A stretch of 12,018 nucleotides of DNA from Pseudomonadota bacterium (GTDB taxonomy: Bacteria; Pseudomonadota; Alphaproteobacteria; Rhizobiales; Rhizobiaceae), in NCBI GenBank assembly GCA_023422735.1, contig JAFAGL010000301.1:1-12018 (forward strand), given 5' to 3'. This document shows positions 1 to 6,773 of the stretch, piece by piece. The position numbers and the translations under genes are program-made. The notes under the pieces were generated by a model. That model made no database searches and was not told where the DNA came from. It saw only the letters and a list, made by a program, of their open reading frames with translations. How positions within the stretch are numbered: position 1 is the stretch's first letter; the number at the start of each line of letters is the position of its first letter.

Positions 1-120
1 CCCAAATTGCCATAGCTATCGTCCTTTGTTGCAGGATCGGGGGTGTTTTGTTGCCACGATGCACCGGCTTTTTCCACCGCCTCCCAATTTATTCGGCAAG
101 GTTCATTTGGGGAACCATGC
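1..120. other. Left flank, no gene recognised
   Basis: This is the left edge of the window, beyond the terminator of the autotransporter gene. I find no convincing coding sequence, RNA gene or repeat. The open plus-strand frames here run on into the terminator and the antisense strand of the autotransporter gene and resemble no family. The stretch could be the distal edge of an intergenic region. Confidence 0.5.
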
Positions 121-158
121 AAAAAGCCTGCCGCGTCTTGAAACACGGCAGGCTTTTT
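121..158 (-). terminator. Strong intrinsic terminator of the autotransporter gene
   Basis: A near-perfect inverted repeat pairs AAAAAGCCTGCCG (121-133) with CGGCAGGCTTTTT (146-158). The stem may extend inward by two more pairs after one mismatch, leaving a loop of about six bases. Reading the minus strand, the GC-rich stem ends in a T-run, as a Rho-independent terminator should, about 40 bases past the stop codon at 201-203. The A-run on the other side means it could also end transcription on the plus strand. Confidence 0.88.
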
Positions 159-169
159 GAACTGTGCGA

Positions 170-198
170 GGCGGTCGAAAAGACGACCGCCCGTTTTT
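170..198 (+). terminator. Second hairpin with plus-side T-run
   Basis: GGCGGTCG (170-177) pairs with CGACCGCC (184-191) around a six-base loop, followed on the plus strand by CGTTTTT. This is the shape of an intrinsic terminator facing the autotransporter gene and would block plus-strand readthrough into it. In the minus-strand transcript it forms a second 3' hairpin just before the main terminator and may only stabilise the mRNA end. Confidence 0.45.
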
Positions 199-200
199 CA

Positions 201-3200
201 TCAGAAGCTGAGATTGAAGCCGATCTTGCCGCCATGTTCGGAGAAGCCGGAACCGAACTGGCCCTGATAGCTGACCCCAAGCGTTGCATCTGGCGACAAG
301 GAGAAGTCAAGGCCGGCCTCGACGGTCGCCACATCCCGGACCACCGGCGCACCGGTGATCGAAAAGGCGCTGCTGCCATCAAACAGCTGGGTCGTGACAG
401 GCGCCGTATCCCCGAAAGCGTGCCGCCATCCGAGCGAACCATTGGCACGCACGGAACTCGTGCCAAAAGCAAACTCGTGTTCGGCACGCAAACCGAGCGT
501 GGTGAAGGTGGTGTCGGTGCTCGACTTGCCGAAAGTCAGGGCCGAAGCGCCACCGGTTTCGCTGAAGCCTTCACGCCGGACATTCACGTGAGCCAGGTTT
601 GCAAAGGGTTCGAAGACCGTTTGAGCGGCTGTAATCTTGTATCCGAGTTCACCGAATGCCTGGAACGTGCCGGCGTCATATTCGCCGGTCAGGCTTTCAT
701 TGAAGCCCGGAAACACAACCGAACGCCGGCTGTCGATTTCCGACCAGGTGTAGCCCAGACCCGTGCGCAAGCCGATCGCGCCCCATTGCGTGCCGCCATA
801 GATGCCCAGGTGATAATTATCGATATCGGCTGAAGACGCCCGCGCATCGACGTCGAAATCGGTGCGCGTATATCCTGCCAGCACGCCGACCCGCCAGGTG
901 TCGAGCTGGCCGTCTACACCAGTCACGAGGCCTCGGCTCGAACGGTCGAAGCCTGCGGCATTGCCGTTCCCATCCGTAGTGCCCCAGGCGCCGAATGCGG
1001 TTCCCCAGATTGCGGGGCCGGGCTCGGATTCCGGCGCGAAGACGCCCGGCATTTTGCCGGTTTCTTCTTCGGATGCGTATGACATCACCGGCAGCGAAGG
1101 CGCAGCAACCGAACCGAATGCGCCGCGAATGCGATCGTTGGCAGTGTTGCGCAACAACTCGGCCGATTCGATCAGCGCGGTTTGCACGGATGCCTGTGCT
1201 TCGCCTGTCAGCTGATCAAAGGCTGCAACGGCGCTGTCTTCATCAAGCTGCACGAAGTGATCGTAAAGATCGTTGCCGAAGGTCAGTGTTTCGAGCGCTG
1301 CGGCGACAGCCAGCTGGTTCGGCGTTTGCCCGAGCTGCACGAATTCGATGTCGTTGCGCTGCAAGGTCAGCACTGTGTCATTGGCGGTGTAAGACAGGAT
1401 CGGATTGAGGAAGGCAAAATCCGAAGTCACATTGTCGAACTGGCCGACAAGACCGCTATCGGCGCTCAGGATCGTGTAAGCGGATTGCGGGTCATAGTTC
1501 CCCGTCATGCCGATATGCGCGACCGTTCCGCCAAGAGTGGCTGAGCCAGTGGCATACAGGAGATCGCTGTCTGCCCCGCCTGGCGCCGTTTCAACCTCGA
1601 AACGCGAACCGGCTTCGAAGATGACATCGCCATCAACCGTCAGCGTTCCGATGGAATTGCCCGGCGTCAAAACGCCGTTGGCTGCTATCGTGAGCTTCGA
1701 TCCGGCACCTGACCCGATCGTCCCGGCACCACCCAATACGCCACCCGATGCGACCAGAAGCGATCCACCGAGCGCACCTTCGCCGGCGGAATTGCCGACG
1801 TAAAGTGCACCGCTCGAAACCGTTGTCAAACCTGCGAAACCCGAGCTGTCGCCGGTCAGAACGAGACTGCCGCTGCCCGATTTTACGATGCTGCCATTGC
1901 CTGAATACGTTCCGTTCCAGGCCAACAGATCGGAGCGGTTATAGGCCAGGGTGCCGTCAACCAGGATCGATCCGTCATTGCCGCCGATCCAGCCGGTCGT
2001 GTCCCCATTGCCCAATCGCAAGGTCGCGCCATTGGCGACCGACACATCGCCGATCGAGCTGTCGCCGGTCAGCGTCAAATCGCCATTGCGCAGTTCAAAC
2101 GCGCCGGATCCGGCGACGACACCAGCATAGGTCGACGCATCCGAACGGTCGAAAGCCAGCGTGCCATTGTTGAGCACATTGCTGGTCAGAACGCCGGAGG
2201 TTCCGCCATTGCCGATCACAGCGCCGGCGTTGGCATTGATTTCGAGGCCGCCCGTAAAGCTGTTATTGCCGGAAAGAATCTGGGTGCCGCCCGACACAAG
2301 CATGCCGCCACTGCCGGAAATCGCGCCGGAGAAGTCCTGCGACGCATCGGCAATTTCCAGATCGACATTATCGAGAATAACCGAGCCGGAACCGGTGAGA
2401 TCCAGGATAACCGCATCGTTCGCGGTTCCCACGAACAACAAGCCGTTGGCGTTGACGAGGCTGGAAGCTGCAATGCTGCCATTGTCGAGGAGACCGAGCG
2501 CTGCATTCGCGGCGATCGTGGTTTCACCCGTATAGCTGTTGGCTCCGTAAAGCCCGAGCGTGCCGCCCGAAACCGTCAAGCCGCCCGTTCCCGAAATGTC
2601 GCCAGAAAAGCTGCTTTGGCCGGCCGTCACGTTCAACGTGTTGGCGCCGAGCGTTACCGAGCCCGAACCGGCAAGATCGCGGATCACGGGAGTGGAAGTC
2701 TTGCCGATATCGAATCCACCATCCACATAAACGCGCGAGTTGACGATGCTGCCGCCGGTGGTCAGCGCAACCGTCGCGCCGTCGGCGATATAGGTCTGGC
2801 CGCTATATGTATTGGCACCGGAAAGGTTCTGCCAGCCGCCGTTGACGGCCAAACCGCCTCCGCCCGAGATTACGCCGGAGAAATTGCTTTGCGCATTCGT
2901 GATGGCCAGGGACTGGTTGCCGAGAACAACGCTGCCTGCACCGGCAAGGCTGGTGACGGATGGCGCAGCCGCTCCGGAGACATCGAAAGTTCCGTTCACG
3001 GTCAGCGGCTGGGTACCTGCCAGTTGCCCGTTAGCCGTGAGGCTGAGTTTGCCTGACGAAGCGATCGTGACTGCCCCGCCCAGTGTGCCCGACAGATTGA
3101 TTGCTCCAGCATTGATGGTGGTCGAGCCATTGAAGCCGCTGCTGTTGCCGGCAAAGCCGATTGTTCCGGCACCTTCCTTCACGATGGAACCGGCGCCTGC

Positions 3201-4730
3201 ATAAGCGCCCCGGAAAGTCTGGTCGTTGGAGCGGTTGTAAACCAGCGTGCCGCCCACATTGATCGTACCAGGATAATTGGTCCCGCCGATCCAGCCGGTC
3301 GTGCCGCCATTCCCCAGACGCAAGGTGGAACCTGATGCAATATCGACATTGCCGCTGGAAGAGCTTGCGCCGGTCAATGTCAGATCGCCGGAGCGAAGCT
3401 CGAAGCTGCCCCCGCCGGTCACGGCACCAGCATAGGTCGACGCATCGGAACGGTCGAAAGCCAGCGTGCCGTAGTTGTTAACATTGCTGTCGATGGAGCC
3501 AGTCGTCCCGCCATTGCCGATCACGACGGTCGCACCCTGGGAAATACCCAATCCGCCCGTAAAGGTGTTTTCCCCCGACAGCGTTTGCGTTCCGGCCAAA
3601 ACATTGACCCCACCCGCGCCTGAAATCACACCGCCAAAATCCTGCGAAGCAGCGGTAATCAAGAGCGGCGTGCTGCCCAGAACGACGGAACCCGAACCTG
3701 CCAGATCCTTGATCTGGCCAAGCTGTGCCTGAGAAATGTCGAATGTCCCATCGACAGTGACGAGACTGGACTGGTTGATGCGACCCTGATTGTAAAGCGA
3801 AAGCGTCGCGCCCTGTTCGATGGTCGTGGTGCCGGTATAGGTGTTCATCCAGGAAAGGGTTACAGAACCGCCTTGCCCACTATTGGCGATCGTCAGATTG
3901 CCCGGAGTTCCCGAAACGGCATCGGAAAATACGCCATTGAATGTCGAAGAATTGCCATATTGGTCGATCGTGTTAGTCGACGAGCCGTCAAGCGTGAAAT
4001 TGTCGCCATAAGCGGCATTTGCTTGATCCATACGGAGCGTTCCACCCTCGAAATTGGGCGTCAGCGTCGTACCGAGAGCACTTGCATTATAGAAAGCAGC
4101 GCCAGTGTCGATCGCCGTAATCACGGGTACCGCTGGCCCGAAATTGGCGATGAAGGCGAGATCACTTTCTATCCAAGGATAATAAGAAGCATCCTCGATT
4201 TGGGTCGATGGGCCCAGATACGTATAAAAAAAGCTGCCGCCTGCGTAGGGATTCGTACCGACCCGGCCCCACGAATACTGTCCAGAGGATTGATCGGACG
4301 ACCCATTGGACTTCAGAAAGATTGCATATTCACTGCCCGCGTTCAGCGTAATACCGCCAGTGTCAATTGTAACAGGCGACATGGCTGCGACTGTCGGCGC
4401 GTTGAATATCTGGCTTTCATACAGCGCGTTTCCGACCACTTTGTTGGCTGCTGAATCCCAAGCATAGACATAGGCGACAGCCGAAACGCCGGAAGAATCG
4501 AGAGCACTTAAATAGAAGGTAAAGTCGTTCAGTACATTTTCAGCAGCCGTTGCCGTAAAGGACTGACCATAGATGGATCCTTGACTCCCCCATATGTAAA
4601 CGAACTCCTGCCCATCCCAGCTACCGGTCGTGTCGATAACCTGGGCGGTCGCCGCACCGGACAATGTGAATGTCGAGATCGCAAATGCGATCAAAGCTTG
4701 ATTGTAATTCACGCCCGTGCCCCCAGCCAT
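201..4730 (-). CDS. Large autotransporter adhesin with beta-helix passenger (type Va secretion)
   Basis: The protein has 1509 residues and should be a surface-displayed or released adhesin carried through the outer membrane by its own C-terminal barrel. The hydrophobic segment at residues 12-28 ends in an ATA|Q signal-peptidase site (after residue 29). Residues 30 to about 200 form a globular domain (GQSFTA, YVYAWDSA, an INTGG-like stretch, a hydrophobic strand near EYAIFL) resembling domains of exported PEP-CTERM-type proteins. About 300-1020 is a Gly/Ser/Thr/Asn-rich beta-helix with passenger-associated repeats (GSGSVVLG, DFSGxISGxGG, NTYSGxTxI). About 1021-1140 (TPGNSIGTLTV onward) is the usual junction before the barrel. 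About 1237-1509 is the autotransporter beta-domain, ending in the canonical terminal aromatic (NLSF). I saw no cysteine, as is common in this family. The ATG at 4728-4730 directly follows an in-frame TAA, so no upstream start is possible; GTG at 4710-4712 is the alternative. Neither start has a clear Shine-Dalgarno. The surface ligand is unknown. Confidence 0.95.
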   Translation of the reverse strand: MAGGTGVNYNQALIAFAISTFTLSGAATAQVIDTTGSWDGQEFVYIWGSQGSIYGQSFTATAAENVLNDFTFYLSALDSSGVSAVAYVYAWDSAANKVVGNALYESQIFNAPTVAAMSPVTIDTGGITLNAGSEYAIFLKSNGSSDQSSGQYSWGRVGTNPYAGGSFFYTYLGPSTQIEDASYYPWIESDLAFIANFGPAVPVITAIDTGAAFYNASALGTTLTPNFEGGTLRMDQANAAYGDNFTLDGSSTNTIDQYGNSSTFNGVFSDAVSGTPGNLTIANSGQGGSVTLSWMNTYTGTTTIEQGATLSLYNQGRINQSSLVTVDGTFDISQAQLGQIKDLAGSGSVVLGSTPLLITAASQDFGGVISGAGGVNVLAGTQTLSGENTFTGGLGISQGATVVIGNGGTTGSIDSNVNNYGTLAFDRSDASTYAGAVTGGGSFELRSGDLTLTGASSSSGNVDIASGSTLRLGNGGTTGWIGGTNYPGTINVGGTLVYNRSNDQTFRGAYAGAGSIVKEGAGTIGFAGNSSGFNGSTTINAGAINLSGTLGGAVTIASSGKLSLTANGQLAGTQPLTVNGTFDVSGAAAPSVTSLAGAGSVVLGNQSLAITNAQSNFSGVISGGGGLAVNGGWQNLSGANTYSGQTYIADGATVALTTGGSIVNSRVYVDGGFDIGKTSTPVIRDLAGSGSVTLGANTLNVTAGQSSFSGDISGTGGLTVSGGTLGLYGANSYTGETTIAANAALGLLDNGSIAASSLVNANGLLFVGTANDAVILDLTGSGSVILDNVDLEIADASQDFSGAISGSGGMLVSGGTQILSGNNSFTGGLEINANAGAVIGNGGTSGVLTSNVLNNGTLAFDRSDASTYAGVVAGSGAFELRNGDLTLTGDSSIGDVSVANGATLRLGNGDTTGWIGGNDGSILVDGTLAYNRSDLLAWNGTYSGNGSIVKSGSGSLVLTGDSSGFAGLTTVSSGALYVGNSAGEGALGGSLLVASGGVLGGAGTIGSGAGSKLTIAANGVLTPGNSIGTLTVDGDVIFEAGSRFEVETAPGGADSDLLYATGSATLGGTVAHIGMTGNYDPQSAYTILSADSGLVGQFDNVTSDFAFLNPILSYTANDTVLTLQRNDIEFVQLGQTPNQLAVAAALETLTFGNDLYDHFVQLDEDSAVAAFDQLTGEAQASVQTALIESAELLRNTANDRIRGAFGSVAAPSLPVMSYASEEETGKMPGVFAPESEPGPAIWGTAFGAWGTTDGNGNAAGFDRSSRGLVTGVDGQLDTWRVGVLAGYTRTDFDVDARASSADIDNYHLGIYGGTQWGAIGLRTGLGYTWSEIDSRRSVVFPGFNESLTGEYDAGTFQAFGELGYKITAAQTVFEPFANLAHVNVRREGFSETGGASALTFGKSSTDTTFTTLGLRAEHEFAFGTSSVRANGSLGWRHAFGDTAPVTTQLFDGSSAFSITGAPVVRDVATVEAGLDFSLSPDATLGVSYQGQFGSGFSEHGGKIGFNLSF
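2120..2165 (-). repeat. Copy 2 of a 46-bp near-identical repeat in the passenger
   Basis: These 46 bases match 3425-3470 with a single mismatch. They encode the GTLAFDRSDASTYAG segment of passenger block B2, around residue 856. The two copies lie 1305 bp (435 codons) apart in the same orientation and frame. They are the best-conserved part of a larger A-B block duplication. Confidence 0.9.
3425..3470 (-). repeat. Copy 1 of a 46-bp near-identical repeat in the passenger
   Basis: Direct-repeat partner of 2120-2165, in block B1 around residue 421. Recombination between the copies would delete 435 codons in frame and leave a shorter but intact passenger. Confidence 0.9.
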
Positions 4731-4982
4731 TTAGCGTTATCTAAAACGGCTGTAGCGCAATTTCTGAAATGCGCAACAGTAAACTACATACCACTCAGGC
4801 AGCTACACTGTTAAAAGAAAGATGTTGTAGGCTAGCAACAATAATACCATGCGCCATGCAAAATTAGATGAAGGCGGCTCTGAAATGCACGACTTCGGGA
4901 AATAGCGCTGGGCTTGACCCATGCCTGTTGCCGCCCAGCTCTGGCTGGAAAACGCATCGAGTTTTAGCCGGAAAGCGAGCTT
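4731..4982. other. Leader and putative promoter region of the autotransporter gene
   Basis: This AT-richer stretch lies upstream of the autotransporter start. On the minus strand, TTGCTA, a 17-base spacer and TTTAAC form a weak sigma70-like pair around 4812-4840. Between that and the start codon is an imperfect palindrome (4755-4774). I see no credible gene: the plus-strand frames opening near 4868 and 4921 have no family resemblance and overlap the small minus-strand gene. Confidence 0.35.
4755..4774. promoter_or_regulatory. Imperfect palindrome in the autotransporter leader
   Basis: GCGC-A-ATTT, a CTG centre, then AAAT-GCGC: two eight-base arms with one bulged A. It lies 25 bases upstream of the autotransporter ATG and within the probable transcript. 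It could be a regulator site or a small mRNA hairpin affecting translation. A chance occurrence is not excluded. Confidence 0.3.
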
Positions 4983-5165
4983 TCAGTTACTCACGCTCGG
5001 TCGCGGTTTCTTATCGCTTTGGCTTTGGTATGATGCGATCTGGACGCCGGACTTTCGAACCACGGAAAGCGTGACTGCCTTGTTGCTGTCGTTTCGGCTC
5101 CAGTCGCCGTCTTTGATCGCCCATGACCAGTAAACGGCAGCGCAGTCGCTTGTTTCATTCTTCAT
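4983..5165 (-). CDS. Small hypothetical protein (60 aa)
   Basis: An ATG at 5163-5165 is preceded by GGGAGG (5173-5178 on the minus strand) at a 7-base spacing, a textbook ribosome-binding site. This is the main reason to believe the gene. The product is hydrophilic and Ser/Asn/Lys-rich (MKNETSDCAA, YWSWAIKDGDW, KSGVQIASYQSQ), with no signal peptide or membrane segment and one cysteine (residue 8). I do not recognise the family. It lies 62 bases downstream of another small minus-strand gene, so the two may share a transcript. A longer version using TTG at 5180 is less likely because that codon overlaps the ribosome-binding site. It could instead be a remnant or a chance frame. Confidence 0.42.
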   Translation of the reverse strand: MKNETSDCAAVYWSWAIKDGDWSRNDSNKAVTLSVVRKSGVQIASYQSQSDKKPRPSVSN

Positions 5166-5172
5166 TTTACGA

Positions 5173-5178
5173 CCTCCC
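5173..5178 (-). promoter_or_regulatory. Strong Shine-Dalgarno deciding the start of the 60-aa gene
   Basis: Read on the minus strand this is GGGAGG, seven bases before the ATG at 5163-5165. It favours that start over the TTG at 5180, which lies upstream of and overlaps it. Confidence 0.55.
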
Positions 5179-5227
5179 AAAGCTTGAATGTCTCTTAAGA
5201 TAGGCGCCGAACCTGCCCTTTCCAGAT

Positions 5228-5419
5228 CTAGTGTTCTTCCAGATTGAACCGCGCACGTTGACCAGCGGCGGCGCTTTCGGCAGCTGCTCTGGTGTGAAAG
5301 GAATGTTCTTCATGGGCGCCAAGGTTGGCGACCCGAACCACCCATATGCCGTTGGTTTCAACCACGGAAACGGTGGTGTCTTGCGGCCCGAAGCCGGAAG
5401 TCTCGCTTGAACCGGTCAT
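5228..5419 (-). CDS. Small conserved-looking hypothetical protein (63 aa)
   Basis: The product is soluble and has the pattern of a small beta-hairpin protein: a strand (TTVSVVETNGIWVVRVAN), a polar turn, then SFHTRAAAESAAAGQRARFNLEE. The arrangement W-V-V-R-V, a serine/phenylalanine strand, an alanine-rich helix and a GQRxR motif resembles short uncharacterised proteins I associate with alphaproteobacteria; that is memory of a pattern, not a search result. No signal peptide, membrane segment or catalytic motif is visible. The start (ATG 5417-5419) lies inside the second unit, in reading direction, of a 25-bp tandem repeat, one base after a seven-codon mini-ORF. No strong Shine-Dalgarno precedes it. 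The 60-aa gene follows downstream on the same strand. The function is unknown. Confidence 0.5.
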   Translation of the reverse strand: MTGSSETSGFGPQDTTVSVVETNGIWVVRVANLGAHEEHSFHTRAAAESAAAGQRARFNLEEH

Positions 5420-5460
5420 CTTAAACCCCGCAAGAACCGCTCATGGCAAACCCCGCAAGC
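5411..5460 (-). repeat. Imperfect 25-bp tandem duplication over a start codon
   Basis: Units 5411-5435 and 5436-5460 match at 20 of 25 positions and share an exact 12-base core (AAACCCCGCAAG on the plus strand). Read on the minus strand, each unit holds CTTGCGGGGTTT followed by an ATG three bases later. The distal ATG (5442-5444) opens a mini-ORF; the proximal one (5417-5419) opens the 63-aa gene. Confidence 0.85.
5421..5444 (-). CDS. Seven-codon upstream mini-ORF (MSGSCGV)
   Basis: ATG at 5442-5444 reads seven codons to TAA (5421-5423), ending one base before the ATG of the 63-aa gene. It arises from the 25-bp tandem repeat, so it shares its upstream context with the main start. It could couple or damp translation of the next gene, or be a passive by-product of the duplication. 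No evidence shows that it is translated. Confidence 0.25.
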   Translation of the reverse strand: MSGSCGV

Positions 5461-5625
5461 ACGCAAGCTTTAGCATGGTTTCCACGTCGCCCTCATAACA
5501 TACGATATGATCACGTAGTTTTAATCCGCGCGTGACTGGGAGTGGGTGGCGAGCGCATCCCAAGCTCGACAGAAAGGCCGCCTCCCGCAATCTGCTGCCA
5601 ACCACTGCGGAATTAGCAAATTAGG
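5461..5625. other. Intergenic stretch without a recognised gene
   Basis: This divergent intergenic region lies between the minus-strand small genes and the transporter operon. I see no convincing coding frame. A weak inverted repeat, CGAGC...GCTCG, lies around 5552-5571. The AT-rich patch around 5496-5522 contains TGATCA and might hold a promoter or regulator site for the minus-strand genes, but nothing I can name. Confidence 0.4.
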
Positions 5626-5670
5626 TATCAGCTTATCAGTGATAGCTGTTTTTTGTATATCACGTTGATA
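5626..5670 (+). promoter_or_regulatory. Putative promoter and twin operators of the transporter operon
   Basis: TTATCA (5633-5638), a 17-base spacer and TATATC (5656-5661) make a plausible sigma70-type promoter about 80 bases before the tctC start. Two short palindromes coincide with it: TATCA-G-TGATA (5634-5644) over the -35 box, and TATCA-CGT-TGATA (5658-5670) from the -10 box to the expected start point. A further half-site, TATCA, lies at 5626-5630. The palindrome centres are 25 bp apart. This layout suits a repressor that blocks polymerase until an inducer binds. No regulator gene is visible in the window, so its identity is unknown. Confidence 0.55.
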
Positions 5671-5739
5671 GTTTTCCGTATTTGCTTTCTTCCATCCGTC
5701 AAACGAAAAGCCCTTCGGGAGAATAGGGAGGGTTCTGAT

Positions 5740-6735
5740 ATGATTGATTTCGATACGAAACGTCGCGGATTCATGCTGGCAGCCGTCGCTGGCGCTGCCA
5801 CGCTGGCAATGCCTAGCATGCCAGCTTTCGCGCAAGGCTTTCCGAAAGGAAACATTACACTTCTGGTCGGCTTCTCCGCCGGCGGCCTGACGGATACGGT
5901 CGCAAGGCTTGTCGGACAGGTTATGCAGGAGCGCCTAGGTGTTCCCGTGATCGTCGTCAACAAGCCTGGCGCCGCCGGCGGACTTGCGCTTCGGGAACTG
6001 GCTGCGGCCAATCCGAACGGACAGACCGTCATGGTGTCGTCGGTCGGGCAGATCGCCGTCCTTCCCCATACCAGTAAGGAAATCGATATCGACCCTCGCA
6101 CCGAGATCGCCCACGTTTCGCTGATCGGCGAAGGCGATTTCGTCTTCACCGTGCACTCGTCGCTGCCTATCCACACCGTCGATGAACTCAAAGCGTACCT
6201 AGCGGAAAATCCCGGATCCCTGCTGTACGGAACGTCCGGCGCCGGCGGGAACCTTCATCTGGCGACGGAACTCTTCCTGAAACTCGGCGGACTGGAGATG
6301 GAAGGCATCCACTATCCGGGATCATCCACTTTGATGCCCGATCTGCTGAACGGCCAAATTCAGTTCGCCATCAATGTCTATCCGGCCGTTGCTCAATATA
6401 TCAACGAAGGGACGCTCCGTCCTATCCTGGTGACGGGGCGTGAACGGATTGCGGCGTTGCCGGATGTCGCTGCTGCGACCGAAGTCGGAATGGATCGACT
6501 AGCGGAATGCCGGAACTGGTTCGGCCTACATGCCCCGCTCGGCACGCCGCCGGAAGTGATCGCCACGCTCAACGAAGCGGTCAAGGCGGCAACGGAATCC
6601 GAGCAGCTGATCGAGCGACTGACCAGCGCCGGGCTAACTCCGCGCTCGACCACACCCGAAGAATTCACCGAACTGGTCGTGCGCGACTACGCCCTGTTCG
6701 GCGAGGTCACCCAGCAGGCGGGTCTCGCACAGTAG
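5740..6735 (+). CDS. tctC: TctC/Bug-type periplasmic substrate-binding protein of a TTT transporter
   Basis: This 331-residue protein, normal length for the family, should capture a carboxylate in the periplasm and deliver it to TctAB. The start is ATG 5740-5742, seven bases after AGGGAGG. The leader has KRRGFML followed by a hydrophobic stretch and AFA|Q (cleavage after residue 31), so it looks like a Tat signal, though Sec export is possible. Family signatures are VGFSAGGLTDTVAR (44-57, with Asp52 in the conserved position next to the bound carboxylate), VVNKPGAAGG, GTSGAGGNLHLATELF, the DLLNGQIQFAIN segment, and LGTPPEVIATLNEAVKAA near the C-terminus. It is first in a seven-gene run and is separated by 83 bases, with a GC-rich hairpin, from the oxidoreductase gene. 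The ligand cannot be predicted from sequence. Confidence 0.95.
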   Translation: MIDFDTKRRGFMLAAVAGAATLAMPSMPAFAQGFPKGNITLLVGFSAGGLTDTVARLVGQVMQERLGVPVIVVNKPGAAGGLALRELAAANPNGQTVMVSSVGQIAVLPHTSKEIDIDPRTEIAHVSLIGEGDFVFTVHSSLPIHTVDELKAYLAENPGSLLYGTSGAGGNLHLATELFLKLGGLEMEGIHYPGSSTLMPDLLNGQIQFAINVYPAVAQYINEGTLRPILVTGRERIAALPDVAAATEVGMDRLAECRNWFGLHAPLGTPPEVIATLNEAVKAATESEQLIERLTSAGLTPRSTTPEEFTELVVRDYALFGEVTQQAGLAQ

Positions 6736-6773
6736 CTGCGCAGCACTGCATCCGATCCTGACGTACAATGAAC

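Noticed and set aside
2120..3470. Direct repeats as a possible CRISPR array
   Set aside because: The repeats are in frame inside a coding sequence, 1305 bp apart and only two in number, with no spacer structure.
48..4454. Many long plus-strand open frames opposite the autotransporter gene (for example 48-833, 862-1215, 3873-4454)
   Set aside because: They lie antisense to a clear autotransporter, have no family resemblance or ribosome-binding sites, and arise from the biased codon use of a Gly/Ser/Thr-rich repetitive gene.
4983..5165. Possible tRNA remnant, because GGTTCGAAAGTCC on the minus strand recalls a T-arm
   Set aside because: The flanking bases do not form the five-pair T stem, and no acceptor or anticodon arm can be drawn around it.
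5167..5361. 64-aa minus-strand frame overlapping the 63-aa gene
   Set aside because: It shares most of its length with the 63-aa frame in another register, has no ribosome-binding site, and its composition is less protein-like.
5633..5645. Tet operator-like sequence as evidence of tetracycline-responsive control
   Set aside because: The match is limited to a 12-base core, and no tet repressor or efflux gene is in the window. I keep only the neutral statement that a palindromic operator may be present.
5653..5739. N-terminal extension of the tctC frame by 29 codons
   Set aside because: The extension overlaps the putative promoter, lacks a ribosome-binding site and would bury the export signal. 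The ATG at 5740 has AGGGAGG at the right distance.
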